DNA of 64,000 bases from Anastrepha obliqua (GCF_027943255.1 NC_072895.1:74774001-74838000), one strand, 5' to 3'. Counted from the stretch's first letter, positions 1-10,373 are shown. Translations and numbers: made by a program. Notes: generated by a model from the letters alone, not told the origin.

Positions 1-846
1 TTGGATTGCAAAATACGTTGGAATAGCCTGGAAACTATGCTGGCCAGATACATTTGCATCAACAAGCATGTTCGTAAGGCGCTCGACACTCTTAATTTAA
101 ATTTTATGGCCACTACTGACGCAGAAGAAAAGTATTGCGAGGATATCATAAATGATCTTAAACCTATACGTGTTGCTGTAGAAGCACTTAGTCGCCAAAA
201 TGTGAACTTACTTGCTGCGGATTCTATTCTCAAATTTTTGTTCACAAAATTGGAGAATCAGCACACCGAATTAGGCAATGAATTCTTATCCAGCCTAAAA
301 AAAAGCTTAACAGCTCGTAGATCTAGCCGTTTGTTATCGGCCTTTAAATATTTACACGATCCAGTTAACAGCTCTAGTGACAAATCTGAATTTTTCCACA
401 CCTGTTCTAAAACAGAATTGATAAAAGAAGCCGAAAACTACTTGGTTCGTCTATTTTCTACGAGCATTCAAGAAGACCAACCAGTGTCTAGTTCTGACGA
501 TGATTATTTGCGTATTTGCAACCAACAACGTCGATGAAGAAGAATGATGAAACAGCTTGAAAAATACGTTCAGCAATGCTCAAAACCGAAAGCAGACATT
601 GCGCAACATGCGGCGAACCAGATGTTTTCGTCGCTTAGAAACGAGCTAAAACTATATGAAAAAACTGGAGAGAAAACACAAAATGTTGAAAGACTGATCC
701 GGGCTTTTAACACTGTTAAGCCAACATCGACTCAAAATGAGAGGAATTTTTCTACAGCGGGTAATTTTGTGTCCAAAAAGCGTACGCGATTGTCAGACGA
801 AGCCATTGACAGTCTGTGTTTTTTAAAACACCATTTTGGGAAATAA
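1..846 (+). pseudogene. hAT transposase C-terminal region with one in-frame stop
   Basis: Reading frame 1 is open from base 1 to a TGA at 535-537 and resumes in the same frame to a stop at 844-846, so one nonsense codon splits about 280 codons. The tail (around 700-840) carries the hAT C-terminal dimerisation pattern, with N-E-R-N-F-S at its start, then K-K-R-T-R-L, then ending C-F-L-K-H-H-F, as in many insect and vertebrate hAT/ZBED-type transposases. The catalytic N-terminal part is outside the window, so activity cannot be judged beyond the stop. The single lesion and otherwise clean frame suggest a fairly young copy. The family assignment rests on the dimerisation region only. Confidence 0.75.
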
Positions 847-1222
847 TGTTTACAATCACTTTTTTCCCCTATTTTAATAAGTATAATCTTGAATTATTTT
901 TGTTTTGAATTTTTTTGTAATTATTTTTGTTTCACTTTTTTGTTTGCAATAATTGAAAAAGTAATATTTTCAAATATTTTTTTATGTAATTTATACTTTA
1001 ATAAAAATAAATAAAAATAATATTTTATGAAATTCATTGCTCTTACACTGGTTTTAGATTTTTTTTTTAATTTTTTGGAATTTTTCCCGAATTTTCGAGA
1101 ATTCTCGAGAAATCTCAAAAATTATTTTCGGGAAATCCCGCATCTCGAGAATTGACATTTTCGTTATTTCGGGAAATCCCGATTCTCGAGATTGGGATTT
1201 TCTCGGGAAATACCCAACTCTA
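1..1222 (+). mobile_element. hAT-superfamily DNA transposon, 3' portion
   Basis: The element enters from the left edge, so its 5' end lies outside the window. It holds the C-terminal transposase (1-846) and about 375 bp of AT-rich 3' non-coding DNA. The last ~160 bp are full of short subterminal palindromes built on CGGGAAATCCCG and CTCGAGAA. The right end reads ...GGGAAATACCCAACTCTA, which reverse-complemented is TAGAGTTGGGTATTTCCC, a plausible hAT inverted-repeat end. The next bases (1223-1230, GCCATACG) would be the 8-bp target duplication expected for hAT; the partner would lie just left of the unseen 5' end. The sequence after it is an RTE fragment, so this hAT jumped into an older retrotransposon. 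Confidence 0.75.
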
Positions 1223-1318
1223 GCCATACGTCAGGACGGGTATGATGAGAGCCTTGTAGAGTGTTAGCTTTGTTCGTCGAGAGAGGGCTTTACCACTCAT
1301 TTGCCTACTTAGCCCAAA
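1223..1318 (-). mobile_element. RTE-type non-LTR fragment flanking the hAT insertion
   Basis: This ~95-bp piece matches, base for base with few changes, the corresponding part of the two RTE-type elements at 30466-30560 and 17535-17630 in this window, all on the minus strand. It encodes the region just after the reverse transcriptase (the L-T-L-Y-K-T-L stretch). The match stops abruptly near 1318 and begins exactly at the hAT end, which marks the hAT insertion site. Confidence 0.7.
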
Positions 1319-1374
1319 TGCATTGATCAATCACTTCCTGGTGGAAAAATCTTTAAATTGAGTTTTTTAAATAT

Positions 1375-1550
1375 TATGAGGAAGCTATAAGTTCAATAAA
1401 GTTAATATGTTCAGCGAACATAAAATCTGAATCAAGAATTACACTAAGATTGTGTACTCTATCAGCATGAGTTAGAAATGTATTGGAGTAAGTTATTTTT
1501 CCTTTCAGTGTAGATTATTTACTTGTATTCAATGTTAAACTATTGCACTG
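1375..1550 (-). pseudogene. Jockey-type reverse transcriptase remnant
   Basis: Translating the minus strand gives a decayed stretch with one stop that contains L-S-V-I-L-D-S-D-F-M-F-A-E-H-I, the 'LGV-x-LDS...HI' motif that follows the YADD/FADD box in jockey/CR1-type reverse transcriptases. It starts about 50 bp from the RTE fragment and is unrelated to it. No ends or target duplications are visible, so this is an old fragment. Confidence 0.5.
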
Positions 1551-2154
1551 TATTAGTGTTGAACCGCCTTTTAGACTTAGAATCAGGAAATAAGGTACAG
1601 GCTGCCTAATGGACGCGTGACCGATAAAATTCAAGCTTGAAACTCCGTTATGAAAATATTGAAAATGTTCGGGCAATAGTTAAGCAAGAACTGCAAATTC
1701 GACAGATTTGTAGCCGATTACTTGCACAAGGTAAGGATGGGTAGGTGGTGACTATATATTTTATTGAATATATTGTGTATAATAAATATTATCTATATTA
1801 TAAGCTCATACAATGCAGTTTGTTAGAATCATCCATGACATCATTAAAGTTTAAGAGGAATTCATGCTCGAAATTCGGTTAAATTTCCAGTTGATTTCTA
1901 GTTTTCTACTAAAAGAATGACACAAGCATTGTACCAAGCCTTCCATTCTTAAGAAGCAAGTTAGGTCGCATAAATGGTTTATATCAAGATTGCTTCTCAA
2001 AATTTTACACGTTTTGGATAGAACAAATCCTGAATTGTTGAGACGAGCAAGAAGTCGGAAATTTTTTTCCAAGATACATACATGGGCTGGCTTCGCTTGC
2101 ATGGGCTAGCTTCTACAGTACGTACAATATGAGCTTATTTGAGATATAAATATT
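1551..2154. other. Intergenic, no recognised feature
   Basis: AT-rich sequence without a credible coding region. The only open frames here are short, lack family motifs and show no splice context I can trust. Confidence 0.5.
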
Positions 2155-2258
2155 ATTAATAGCGGTCGCCGCTCAGCAGGCAATGGCAAACCTTCGAGTG
2201 TATATCTGCTATGAAAAAGGTCCTCGTAAAAAGTATCTGCCGTTCGGAATCGGCTTGA
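2155..2258 (+). repeat. tRNA-derived SINE, body fragment
   Basis: This segment matches the conserved body of the SINE family seen complete at 56122: TAATAGCGGTCGCC, then the GCAATGGCAAACC stretch, then ATGAAAAAG and GCCGTTCGGAATCGGCTTGAA. The tRNA-like head with its A and B boxes is missing and the sequence past the body does not match, so it is truncated at both ends. Confidence 0.6.
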
Positions 2259-4316
2259 ATATGAGAATTTGATCGTCAAATCCATGGAAACTCGAAAAGT
2301 CTTTGAAAACATCCGTTAAATTCTCATCGGGGTGTATAATGCTGCTCATTCGTCAATAATGTACATAAGTGTATACACACGTGAGTATGTTCCATTTGCT
2401 CGGAGGTATTTTGGGTATTTTATTTTTCCTTTTCTGAGATTGTTTTTGTTTATGTCTGCAGCGACTGAAATTGCTGTTATTGCTTTTATTTGTATTGTTT
2501 ATACATTTAGTTGTTGATAATTTCTGTTATTTTTGTTTCAACCATAATCGTGTTGTTTGACTTTTGTTGCGCTATTTTGTGTTGGCTTTGTGATGGTTGT
2601 TTTTTGTTTATTTGTTTTATGTGCATGCCGATGATACTGTCAAATATGGTTGGTGTCGTTGACTTAGCCATTGTTGGTGCATAAATTCCTGCCGCAGGCT
2701 TTTTGGCATGCAACATTTGCCTTAGCGTTTTGCGATTACAGTACTTCTCTGTATCTGCCCTGCCGATGCCAAAGTCAATGCAATGACAGAGCGGGTAATT
2801 TGCAATGCAACGCAGTAACATTTTGCAGCTACTCTGCATCTGCATATTCTGCTTGCAGTTACTCCAGTCACTGTTGTTATTGCAGCTGCTACTAGGACTC
2901 TGTTCCAACATAACGACCAGCAGGCATTCAAAAGTCGTCATGTCTGCCAGCCGATATCCTATTCACTTGTGCGCTTGTATGTATGTATATATGCATACAC
3001 TGCACTGCATCCATATTTCAACATGAATTTGCCATTTTATATGAAATATTCGAGAGATTAAATTTTCCCTTTATACTTCTTTGGACCTTCATGTATTTCT
3101 GCATTCATACATTCATACGTACCTACACGCATTCATAGGTATTTGCTTTTGAGCAATGTGTGCAATGTGTGCATTTAAATTTTTTATATCTTTTGCAGCT
3201 ATCATTAAGCGGTGAGTTTAGCTTATCTCTGTCGATATAATTTGAGCCGATTCGAGTTGAGTTGGCATGACTTTGAGTTAAGACAGGCTTTGCAAGACTT
3301 TTCGGCTGATGTGTGCAAATATTTGTGTGTGCGTGGGCTTGTGCGCTGGTACTTGATTTGCCCGTAGAGTTCTACCTATAGTGCGAGGAGAATGGAAATT
3401 TGTCGTGTGTTATCCTTCATACTTCGGACTTTGAGCTGAGCTGTTGTTTGACAGATAAGCTTCTGGCTGATGCTCACAAATCGCCAGAAGTTCAATTCAT
3501 GCATTTTAAAATTTTCAAGCATGGTATGGTATTAGTGATGACTATGTTATTGCTAAAGATTATTTTATTATACAATTCAAAATTATTATGGTATTAAAAT
3601 TATGTTATGTGAAATTTTCATACAAATCCAGTTATATTTTCGATAGACAATTTAAGCAAACGGACGTCACGAGGGGTAACGTAGAAAAGGTCGTGCATAC
3701 TTAAGCCTCATCCCCGCGGCAAGGAGACCAACATGACGAAGGAGACCATTAACAAAGTTAAGTAAAAAAATATGTTTGGCTGATGTTGCAACCTAAGAAA
3801 TTAAGAAATCTATTATAGAAATATAAAAAATATATTCATTGTAAAAAAATTATCAATAGAAAAGTAAATATGGCTTTCACACAATAATATAACTAAATAG
3901 CGTTGCCACCCAATTTCAAACACAAATTAATTCTGAATGCATTCAAGAGAATTTATTAATCTTTAATTTGAACTATTTGTGAATGGTGTTGCCACTTAGT
4001 TGTTAAGGTGAAACTGCGCAGTAATAATGCAAGAAATTAATTTTAGGGAGTGGGTTAATTATGACTTAAAACGTTTTAACTTAAAGGTATTTGTTGAATG
4101 GCGTTGCCAATTCTTTTCATATTTAAAAAGTATGTATTTAAATTGCTTAATGGAATTGGAATTGCTTGTTTTCTGTTCCAAAAATTGTATTTTAGTTTAA
4201 ATCTGTAGGTGCCATTGGTGAAAGACCATCCAAGACGAAAAACACAAATTAGAGAGGAGACCGGCCAAGCATCTAACAAAAAATGTAAGTGCCAATTATT
4301 TCTATATATGTAATAT
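2259..4316. other. Intergenic, AT-rich
   Basis: No gene recognised. From about 2660 to 2900 there is a low-complexity stretch rich in TGC/GCA and TTGCAG-like words that creates overlapping spurious frames on both strands. The words GGTGTTGCCA/GGCGTTGCCA recur near 3901, 3985 and 4099, possibly traces of a degenerate repeat. Microsatellite-like ATGTATGTATAT occurs near 2978. Confidence 0.5.
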
Positions 4317-4845
4317 TAGGCCGGGTCGATTTGTGGGGAGGCAAAAAAATCGCCCATTGCTCTGTGAAAATCATATTCTAGGGATCAAAATAAGAAACTT
4401 TGCCGAAGGAACGATACCTCTAAAACGAATTCTGATGTCCCCCAATTTGGGTCGAACTTTTTAGTTTCTTTTCTATAACTTTCTTTTCTATTCTATAAAT
4501 AAATAAAAATAAAGAAAAAACATAGCCATTTAGCTGATTTTTTCATGTAAAGGCCAAAAATGGTGATATTTTGAAATGATTGTATGGGGAACCCCCAGGG
4601 CAGTTCCAGGGGGTGTCACACTGGCATGGGTGGATCGGCCGTCCAAAGAAAGTGGGGGTCGGTCATACATTTGGACTCGATTGGAGCACTCTAAATAGGT
4701 CAAAGTGGGATTTTTCGTTCGACCCAAATTGGGGGACATCAGAATTCGTATTAGAGGTATGGTTCCTTCGGAAAAGTTTCTTATTTTGATCCCTAGAATA
4801 CGATTTTCACAGAGCAATGAGCGATTTTTAAATCGACCCGCCCTA
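4317..4845 (-). mobile_element. Long-TIR MITE, copy 1 (529 bp, longest form)
   Basis: It starts TAGGCCGGGTCGATTTG and ends AAATCGACCCGCCCTA. The first and last ~130 bp are inverted copies of each other (TCTGTGAAAATC, GATCAAAATAAGAAACTTT, CCCCCAATTTGGGTCGAA and their complements). Between the arms lies a unique ~200 bp with the G/C-rich words GGGAACCCCC and GGGTGGATCGGCCGTCC, and about 70 bp (4463-4543) absent from copies 2 and 3. It is inverted relative to those copies. Unlike them it has no clear 8-bp flanking duplication (TGTAATAT versus AAATAAGA), so it may be older or rearranged. It encodes no transposase. Confidence 0.85.
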
Positions 4846-7101
4846 AAATAAGATACGTTAAAATTAAAATTATTTAAGGTTTCACTATTTTTATTTAAAA
4901 AACGAGTCTTAACAATTATGTGGGACTGATGCCGTTATTTAAAAATTCACCATGAGCACGACTACAGGTAGAATCTACTAAACTGGACCACAGAATGTCT
5001 AATTGTTGAAAACGTTGACAGAACCATTTTTTTGAAATTGTTTACCAAGTCACGTACCTTACAATATGTTTTTTTTAAATATCATAACAAGTTTTAGTAT
5101 TTTTAAAGCATTATTCTATCAAATTTTACAAAGATGACATAAAACGAGGTATCATACCACCTAGGAATTATTCCCTACTGACCTCTTAGAAGAATCTTTG
5201 AAGGCTACTTTATATAAATGTTTCACTTAATATATATAATTTTATGCACAAGCGAAGCCCCCTACCTTTTTTCAAAAACTTCCTGCAAATATAAGTTATT
5301 TGCCAACGTAGTGGTCGGGATGGTGCATCTCTTGCATTCTCTTTGTTTGTTATTGTATAATTTCATATTCGCCGTCATAACAAATCTATCAAACTGCTGT
5401 GATATCCTAATGATATCTGTCATGAATTACTTAAAGCCTTGCAAACGAAATTTCTTCTTCAGCCTCATTTCAAGCGGTAGCCACCCACTGGAGTGCTTCG
5501 CGAAATTCGTACTTCAAGAGCGAAAAAAAGTATTGAAATATGAAACCCAATGAAACTTTAAAATATAATAGTAATATTATACTGACTAGAAAACGAATAG
5601 AACTTCAAATTCAAAACTGTCATACTTCACAAACGAATGAAATTCAAGTAAAACAAGGCGCATGAAAAGTAACACAAAAACAAAAACCAAAAAACCATCA
5701 AAGAGCTTACAAAAAGAAGAAAAATATAACCAACTTCATATATTTTTGTAAAATGACCCGCAACACGAAATGGGGAGAACTTCTTTAATCAGTTGCGGCA
5801 ATGCTGAAGCCAAGCGGCTGACAAAAAATCTTGGACCCGGTGAAATAAGAGCCAAGACCAAGCCCAACTTTTTGACAACTTTGCCAGCAAACAAACAAAT
5901 AAATATTAAAAAACAAAACTAAAAAAAATTGACCAACGAGAAGCGGAAAACAGAAAAATTCAGACTGAGGTTGAAAAGAAAATGAAACTGGCAACAAAAA
6001 GGAAAATGCACAAGAAATAAATCACTGGTAGGGAGAGTGAAATTTTGCACCAATTCGGTAAGCAGCGAAAAATCACGTCGTTGAAAATTTTTGTATCGCA
6101 GCAGAACTTTGCATGGACTGGGAAAAGCAAAAGAAAAAGTAAAAACAAAATGTTCCACCAAAAGTGAATATCGAAACAGAGGACGTTAGAAAGCTAAAAA
6201 TAGTGGTGTTGCTTACCACAATGTGCGCAATTGTCATAAAAAATTGTCTCGGCCATTATTTTCATGCTCCCACACAGGACCGCTTCCCCAACATATTTTT
6301 TATAAAGCAAAAACAAAACTACTATATATTGCTGTCTTCTTCTTTAATGTTTGGTCAGATTTCTTGTTGTTTTACATGCCCATTGTGTATAGCGGCATCA
6401 AGGGGAGCAATACGGTGTGCAGGTCGTGATTTAATACAAGCAGCGAAAAAATCTCTGTAAATGACAAACTCATAAAAAAATTTAAAATGTAAATCCGTTT
6501 TGCGCATTTTATATCATGCAATTATTCTTCTTTTATTTGCCATCAACGTTCTAGTTGCATTCTTGTCATGCTTGTCTGTTTTTCTGTATAGACTATCGTC
6601 ATCCGCCAAAATCTTCGCGTTCATTTTATCTTTTAGTTACATTTTCATTTTTTCCCCTCCCTTTTTGCTCGGGCATCTTTATGTCCTTCATTAGTTGCAT
6701 TCACACCTAACGAATGCGATTTCTTGCAGCCGGCATTTATGGTTTGTTTACATGAAACTTTTGCGCGCCCATATTTATGAATGAATGGAATTTTCGTGAA
6801 ATGCGCCATCGTGATTTACTTTTTATTAGTGAAATTATCCTCTTCTTCTTGAGTGAAATCGTGGAAATGTTATGACAATAACGAAATGAGAAAATGTGTT
6901 GTAATTAGCTTTTATTGCTTTTGTGGCTTATGAGGGACAGAAAGGCTCTAAGCAATGATGGAAGGGGTTTTTATTCAAATACGAACCTCAAAAATTTAAG
7001 CCTCTTACATACCTACATACTCGTAGTACTGTAAGGTATCTTGTTATCCGACTTTGAAATAGTGCGGTTTGTATATCATCCAAAAACTTCTTGGACAAAC
7101 A
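4846..7101. other. Intergenic, AT-rich, no recognised gene
   Basis: I find no transposon motif and no protein family in this 2.2 kb. The longest frame (5218-5553 plus, 111 codons) has no recognisable domain and an ordinary AT-rich composition. The stretch 5680-6160 is A-rich on the plus strand and produces phenylalanine-rich spurious frames on the minus strand. It could be ordinary host intron or intergenic DNA. Confidence 0.5.
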
Positions 7102-7103
7102 TA

Positions 7104-8377
7104 AAGGTGGCGCAAAAGTAACCTTGCGATGTTTTTTGGCTGTACTTTAAAAAACAATATATTAAAAACTTTGATTCTTCTTATGGATTATTTTTATTTG
7201 GTCTTTTAATTTTTTTTACATCAAGTCGATAATATGATGTCATGTAAATGGCCGCCGCCACAGTTGATTGCCATTTGAGCCCTTTTTATGGCATTTTCCC
7301 TCACTTTGGCCAAAACTTCCGGCGATAGGTCCTCACATTCTTGACGGATATTGTCTTTAAGAGCTGCAAGAGTCGGAGGCTCGTTGATATAAGCCCGCGA
7401 CTTCAAAAAGCCCCACAAAAAGAAGTCTGGAGCGGTCAAATCAGGCGATCTTGTTGGCCAGTGCAAATCGCCAAAACGGCAGATTAGGCGCCCGGGAAAT
7501 GCATCCTTCAGCATATCGGTTGTGGCACGTGCAGTGTGTACCGTTGCACCGTCCTGTTGGAACCACATGTTTTCCAATCCCAATTCATCAAGTTGCGGCA
7601 AAAAGAACTCGTTGGTCATTGCTCTGTAGCGCTCACCATTCACAGTAACCGTTTGGCCCGCGACGTCTTCGAAGAAAAAAGGTCCGATGACTCCTCCAGC
7701 GAAAACAGCACACCATAGAGCAACTTTGAGCGGGTGTAATGGCTCTTCGTGGGTTACACGCGGATTTTCAGTGCCCCAGAAGCGTAAATTTTGCTTATTT
7801 CCGTACCCGCTAAGATGGAAATGGGCCTCATTACTCATGATTATTTTTGATGAAAAATCATCTTCCTCTTGGTGGTGATTAAGGACGGCTTGAGCGTATG
7901 TTAGACGCGATTGGCGGTCAGCAGCTAACAGCTGATGCACCGTCTGAACTTTGTACGGAAACATCTTCAAATCTTGTACCAAAACTCGCTGTAAAGACCG
8001 TCGACTGATACCCATTTGCATGGCACGTCGTCTGGTCGATGTCGACGGCACTTCCATGACATCCTCGGCTACAGTAGAAATATTCTCTGCAGAACGGCTA
8101 CTCCGGGGTCTGCCACGTCTGGCAGCATCTCGTGTTGTGCCAGTCTCTTCGAGGCGAGCGGCTAAACGTCGCAGTGTTTCACCAGTAGGCGTTGGACGGC
8201 GAGGAAATCTGCGACGAAATTCACGTTGTGCCAAAGTCACCGACCGATTATTGGTCAAATAAATAGTCAGCAATATTCCACGTTCTGGAGCAGTGTAGTG
8301 TAACATTGTTTATTAACGTGTATTTCGCATGTGTTTACTACACAAATGTCAAAACAGATTACTTTAGCGCCACCTGT
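7104..8377 (-). mobile_element. DD41D mariner (rosa-type), full length, 1274 bp
   Basis: Both ends are present. The left end reads AAGGTGGCGCAAAAGTAAC and the right end, reverse-complemented, ACAGGTGGCGCTAAAGTAAT, each flanked by the TA duplication expected of Tc1/mariner (TA at 7102-7103 and 8378-8379). It contains a single long transposase gene on the minus strand (7221-8306), with about 70 bp before it and 117 bp after. Length and layout match an autonomous element, but see the transposase entry for a changed catalytic residue. It lies directly beside a pogo-like remnant. Confidence 0.9.
7221..8306 (-). CDS. DD41D mariner transposase, uninterrupted but first catalytic Asp is Asn
   Basis: The 361-codon frame has no stop or frameshift and is a typical length for the family. 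Residues 1-60 and about 75-125 form the two helix-turn-helix DNA-binding regions, with a G-R-P-R-S basic linker at 65-69. The catalytic core follows: S-N-E-A-H-F at 158-163, Q-Q-D-G-A-T-V-H-T-A at 250-259 with D252, and S-P-D-L-T-A-P-D at 287-294 with D294. Exactly 41 residues separate D252 and D294, which defines DD41D. The other copies here have S-D-E-A-H-F; this one has Asn159 (codon AAT, plus-strand 7830-7832), one G-to-A change from GAT. That should abolish strand transfer unless it is a sequencing error. It could still bind its ends. Confidence 0.9.
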   Translation of the reverse strand: MLHYTAPERGILLTIYLTNNRSVTLAQREFRRRFPRRPTPTGETLRRLAARLEETGTTRDAARRGRPRSSRSAENISTVAEDVMEVPSTSTRRRAMQMGISRRSLQRVLVQDLKMFPYKVQTVHQLLAADRQSRLTYAQAVLNHHQEEDDFSSKIIMSNEAHFHLSGYGNKQNLRFWGTENPRVTHEEPLHPLKVALWCAVFAGGVIGPFFFEDVAGQTVTVNGERYRAMTNEFFLPQLDELGLENMWFQQDGATVHTARATTDMLKDAFPGRLICRFGDLHWPTRSPDLTAPDFFLWGFLKSRAYINEPPTLAALKDNIRQECEDLSPEVLAKVRENAIKRAQMAINCGGGHLHDIILST

Positions 8378-8379
8378 TA

Positions 8380-9322
8380 CATATACGCTTGTTTAGGAAG
8401 CACGCGTATAGGCAGTCTCCAAAAATCGTGAAACGCTCAAAGCTCACACCATTTGTTCCACTGAATACAATAAATCAAACATCGACACTTCCAGATTAAA
8501 TAATTACTTTGGCACACGAATTTGGTGGAGATGGTTTTAATAACTTCGGCCATGATGATATAGATGAACTGTTTGTGGATGATGTCTTAAATGACAATGT
8601 TATTATAATCTAACTCTAGATGTCGTCGTAGGTCTAGAAAGTGATAATGATGAGGAAAAAAACAACCCTGGAAAATTAATTCGAGAAGGCCTTCAACTTG
8701 GCATTAACTCTCATAAGAAACTCATTTTCTTATTGAAGACCCCAATTCTGAACGAGCCTTTAAATTACAACGTGAGCTGCAGAACTGCATATCTGAATAT
8801 CGTGAGCTGCATAAAAAACTAGTAGAATTATCATAGCAAAGTTTAATGACTCATTACTATACATTGTCAGAAAGGAAAGACCTACACAGAACAAGAATGA
8901 AAAATGAAAATCCATCGCCTTTACAAATATCTATTGCAGAGACAGTCTCTTCTGATGACGAAGGCACCAGTTCGGAAGCGGAACAAACCGTTATCAGATA
9001 GCGATAATGATTAAAAAATGTAAAATTAAAAATGTTAAATTAAAATGAATTAAGTTGGAATAGAAGTTTATTTTAAGTTTTTATATTAATTTCTTTAAGT
9101 CATTCCAAGTAATTTATTAAGCAGCCTATTTCTTTTTAATTTCTGCAAAATTTTTTATGCGGTGTTAAGTCAATTTTAAGTCGTTTTGGCTTTATGTGAT
9201 TTTAGAAAATTACGGAACGTATGCCTCCTTTTTCAAGGCAAGTAAAGTCTTTTTTAAGGCGATCTTTTTATATGCGCTTTTCTGTAAAACGTATCTGCCG
9301 CATAAAACGAGACATTACAGTA
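8380..9322 (+). pseudogene. pogo/Tigger-like transposase C-terminus and 3' end, decayed
   Basis: Piecewise translation of the plus strand gives F-G-H-D-D-I-D-E-L (about 8551-8577), then L-I-R-E-G-L-Q-L-G-I-N (8676-8708), then after a frameshift D-P-N-S-E-R-A-F-K and N-C-I-S-E-Y-R-E-L (8738-8815). These resemble the acidic C-terminus of pogo/Tigger/CENP-B-like transposases. The following non-coding part ends with AAAACGTATCTGCCGCATAA and ACGAGACATTACAG near 9284-9320, which resembles the 3' end of such elements. At least two frameshifts and one stop are present. The N-terminus may have been lost where the mariner at 7104-8377 inserted. Confidence 0.5.
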
Positions 9323-9354
9323 TATCCTCTTGAAACCCCAGACGAACGCATTTA

Positions 9355-10127
9355 TATAAATATTATATATATATGTATTAGGGCGGGTCGATTTAAAAAT
9401 CGCTCATTGCTCTGTGAAAATCGTATTCTAGGGATCAAAATAAGAAACTTTGTCGAAGGAAACATACCTCTAAAACGAATTCTGATGTCCCCCACTTTGG
9501 GTCGAACGAAAAATCCCACTTTGACCCATTTAGAGTGCTCCAATCGAGTCCAAATGTATGACCGACCCCCACTAACTTTGGACGGCCGATCCACCCATGC
9601 CGGTGGCACACCCCCTGGAACTCCCCTGGGGGGTTCCCCATACAATCATTTCAAAATATCACCATTTTTGGCCTTTACATGAGAAAAGAAACTAAAAAGT
9701 TCGACCCAAATTGGGGGACATCAGAATTCATTTTAGAGGTATGGTTCCTTCGGCAAAGTTTCTTATTTTGATCCCTAGAATATGATTTTTACAGAGCAAT
9801 GGGCGATTTTATTGCCCCGCACAAATCGACCCAGCCTAATATGTATATATATATACCCTTTCTGGGTTATTGGCGAGCTCCTCATTTTATTTGTGCTGTG
9901 TATCTTCATGTTGTTTCACAAATGGAGGGACCTACAGTTGGAAGCCGACTGCGAACGCAGATGCTTTTTTGAGGAGCTTTTTCATGGAAAAAATACTCTG
10001 AGCTTTTCCATTGCCTGCAGAGAGATGACCGCCATTAGAAAATACTTTTTCTTCATTTTGGTGTTTCACCGAGATTCGAACCTACGTTTCGAACCTACTA
10101 ACCCATTTGGCTATGGCGGCTGCCGGC
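9355..10127 (-). repeat. tRNA-derived SINE with MITE copy 2 nested in its AT tail
   Basis: Read on the minus strand, the SINE head starts at 10127 and has an A-box-like segment (ATAGCCAAATGGGTTAG) and a B box (GGTTCGAATCTCGG, about 10070-10083). The body word GGCAATGG...AAGCTC and the GGTCCCTCCATTTGTG segment follow, then a long (TA)n tail. MITE copy 2 (9379-9838) sits inside that tail. Outside the whole structure, CGAACGCATTTA (9343-9354) and CGAACGCGTTTA (10128-10139) match at 11 of 12 bases, the target-site duplication of an L1-style SINE insertion. Its tRNA source looks like a class II (Ser/Leu-like) tRNA, by inference. Confidence 0.8.
9379..9838 (+). mobile_element. Long-TIR MITE, copy 2 (460 bp)
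   Basis: It starts TAGGGCGGGTCGATTTAAAA and ends CAAATCGACCCAGCCTA, with ~130-bp inverted arms. It is flanked by a perfect 8-bp duplication, ATATGTAT, at 9371-9378 and 9839-9846. An 8-bp duplication points to the hAT superfamily for the enzyme that moved it. Open frames of about 100 codons on both strands are read-through of the inverted arms, not genes. It inserted in the tail of the SINE at 9355-10127. Confidence 0.9.
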
Positions 10128-10139
10128 CGAACGCGTTTA

Positions 10140-10371
10140 GCTCACTATTATTAAACACAAGAAAAAAGGAGCCCTTTTCTTTGCACGAATCTGCAAATGA
10201 TTTAGTTCTATAATATCACCTAGCACATAAGCGATTAATGGACGAACGAACAAAGGTGTTGAGTGCCGAATTTCTTCGGTTTTCCGATTGATGGCGTTGA
10301 AATAAAAATTAATTGGAGAGATCAATGGTGACACTGGGGGTTTCAGGATAATATATAGATACGTATGGATG
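10140..10371. other. Short spacer between SINE and mariner
   Basis: About 230 bp of unremarkable AT-rich DNA; no feature seen. Confidence 0.5.
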
Positions 10372-10373
10372 TA

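Noticed and set aside
2507..3026. Cys-rich frames of 70-144 codons on both strands
   Set aside because: They come from a low-complexity TGC/GCA-rich stretch; no start context, splice sites or conserved spacing.
5218..5553. 111-codon frame as a small gene
   Set aside because: AT-rich composition, hydrophobic random-looking sequence, no domain, and no supporting signals.
7451..8262. Plus-strand frames of 60-103 codons opposite the DD41D transposase
   Set aside because: Shadows of the intact minus-strand gene.
9352..9682. Overlapping ~100-150-codon frames on both strands (also at 4530-4817 and 22732-23101)
   Set aside because: These recur in all three MITE copies and come from the inverted arms; similar frames on both strands are what a palindrome gives. 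No protein family resemblance.
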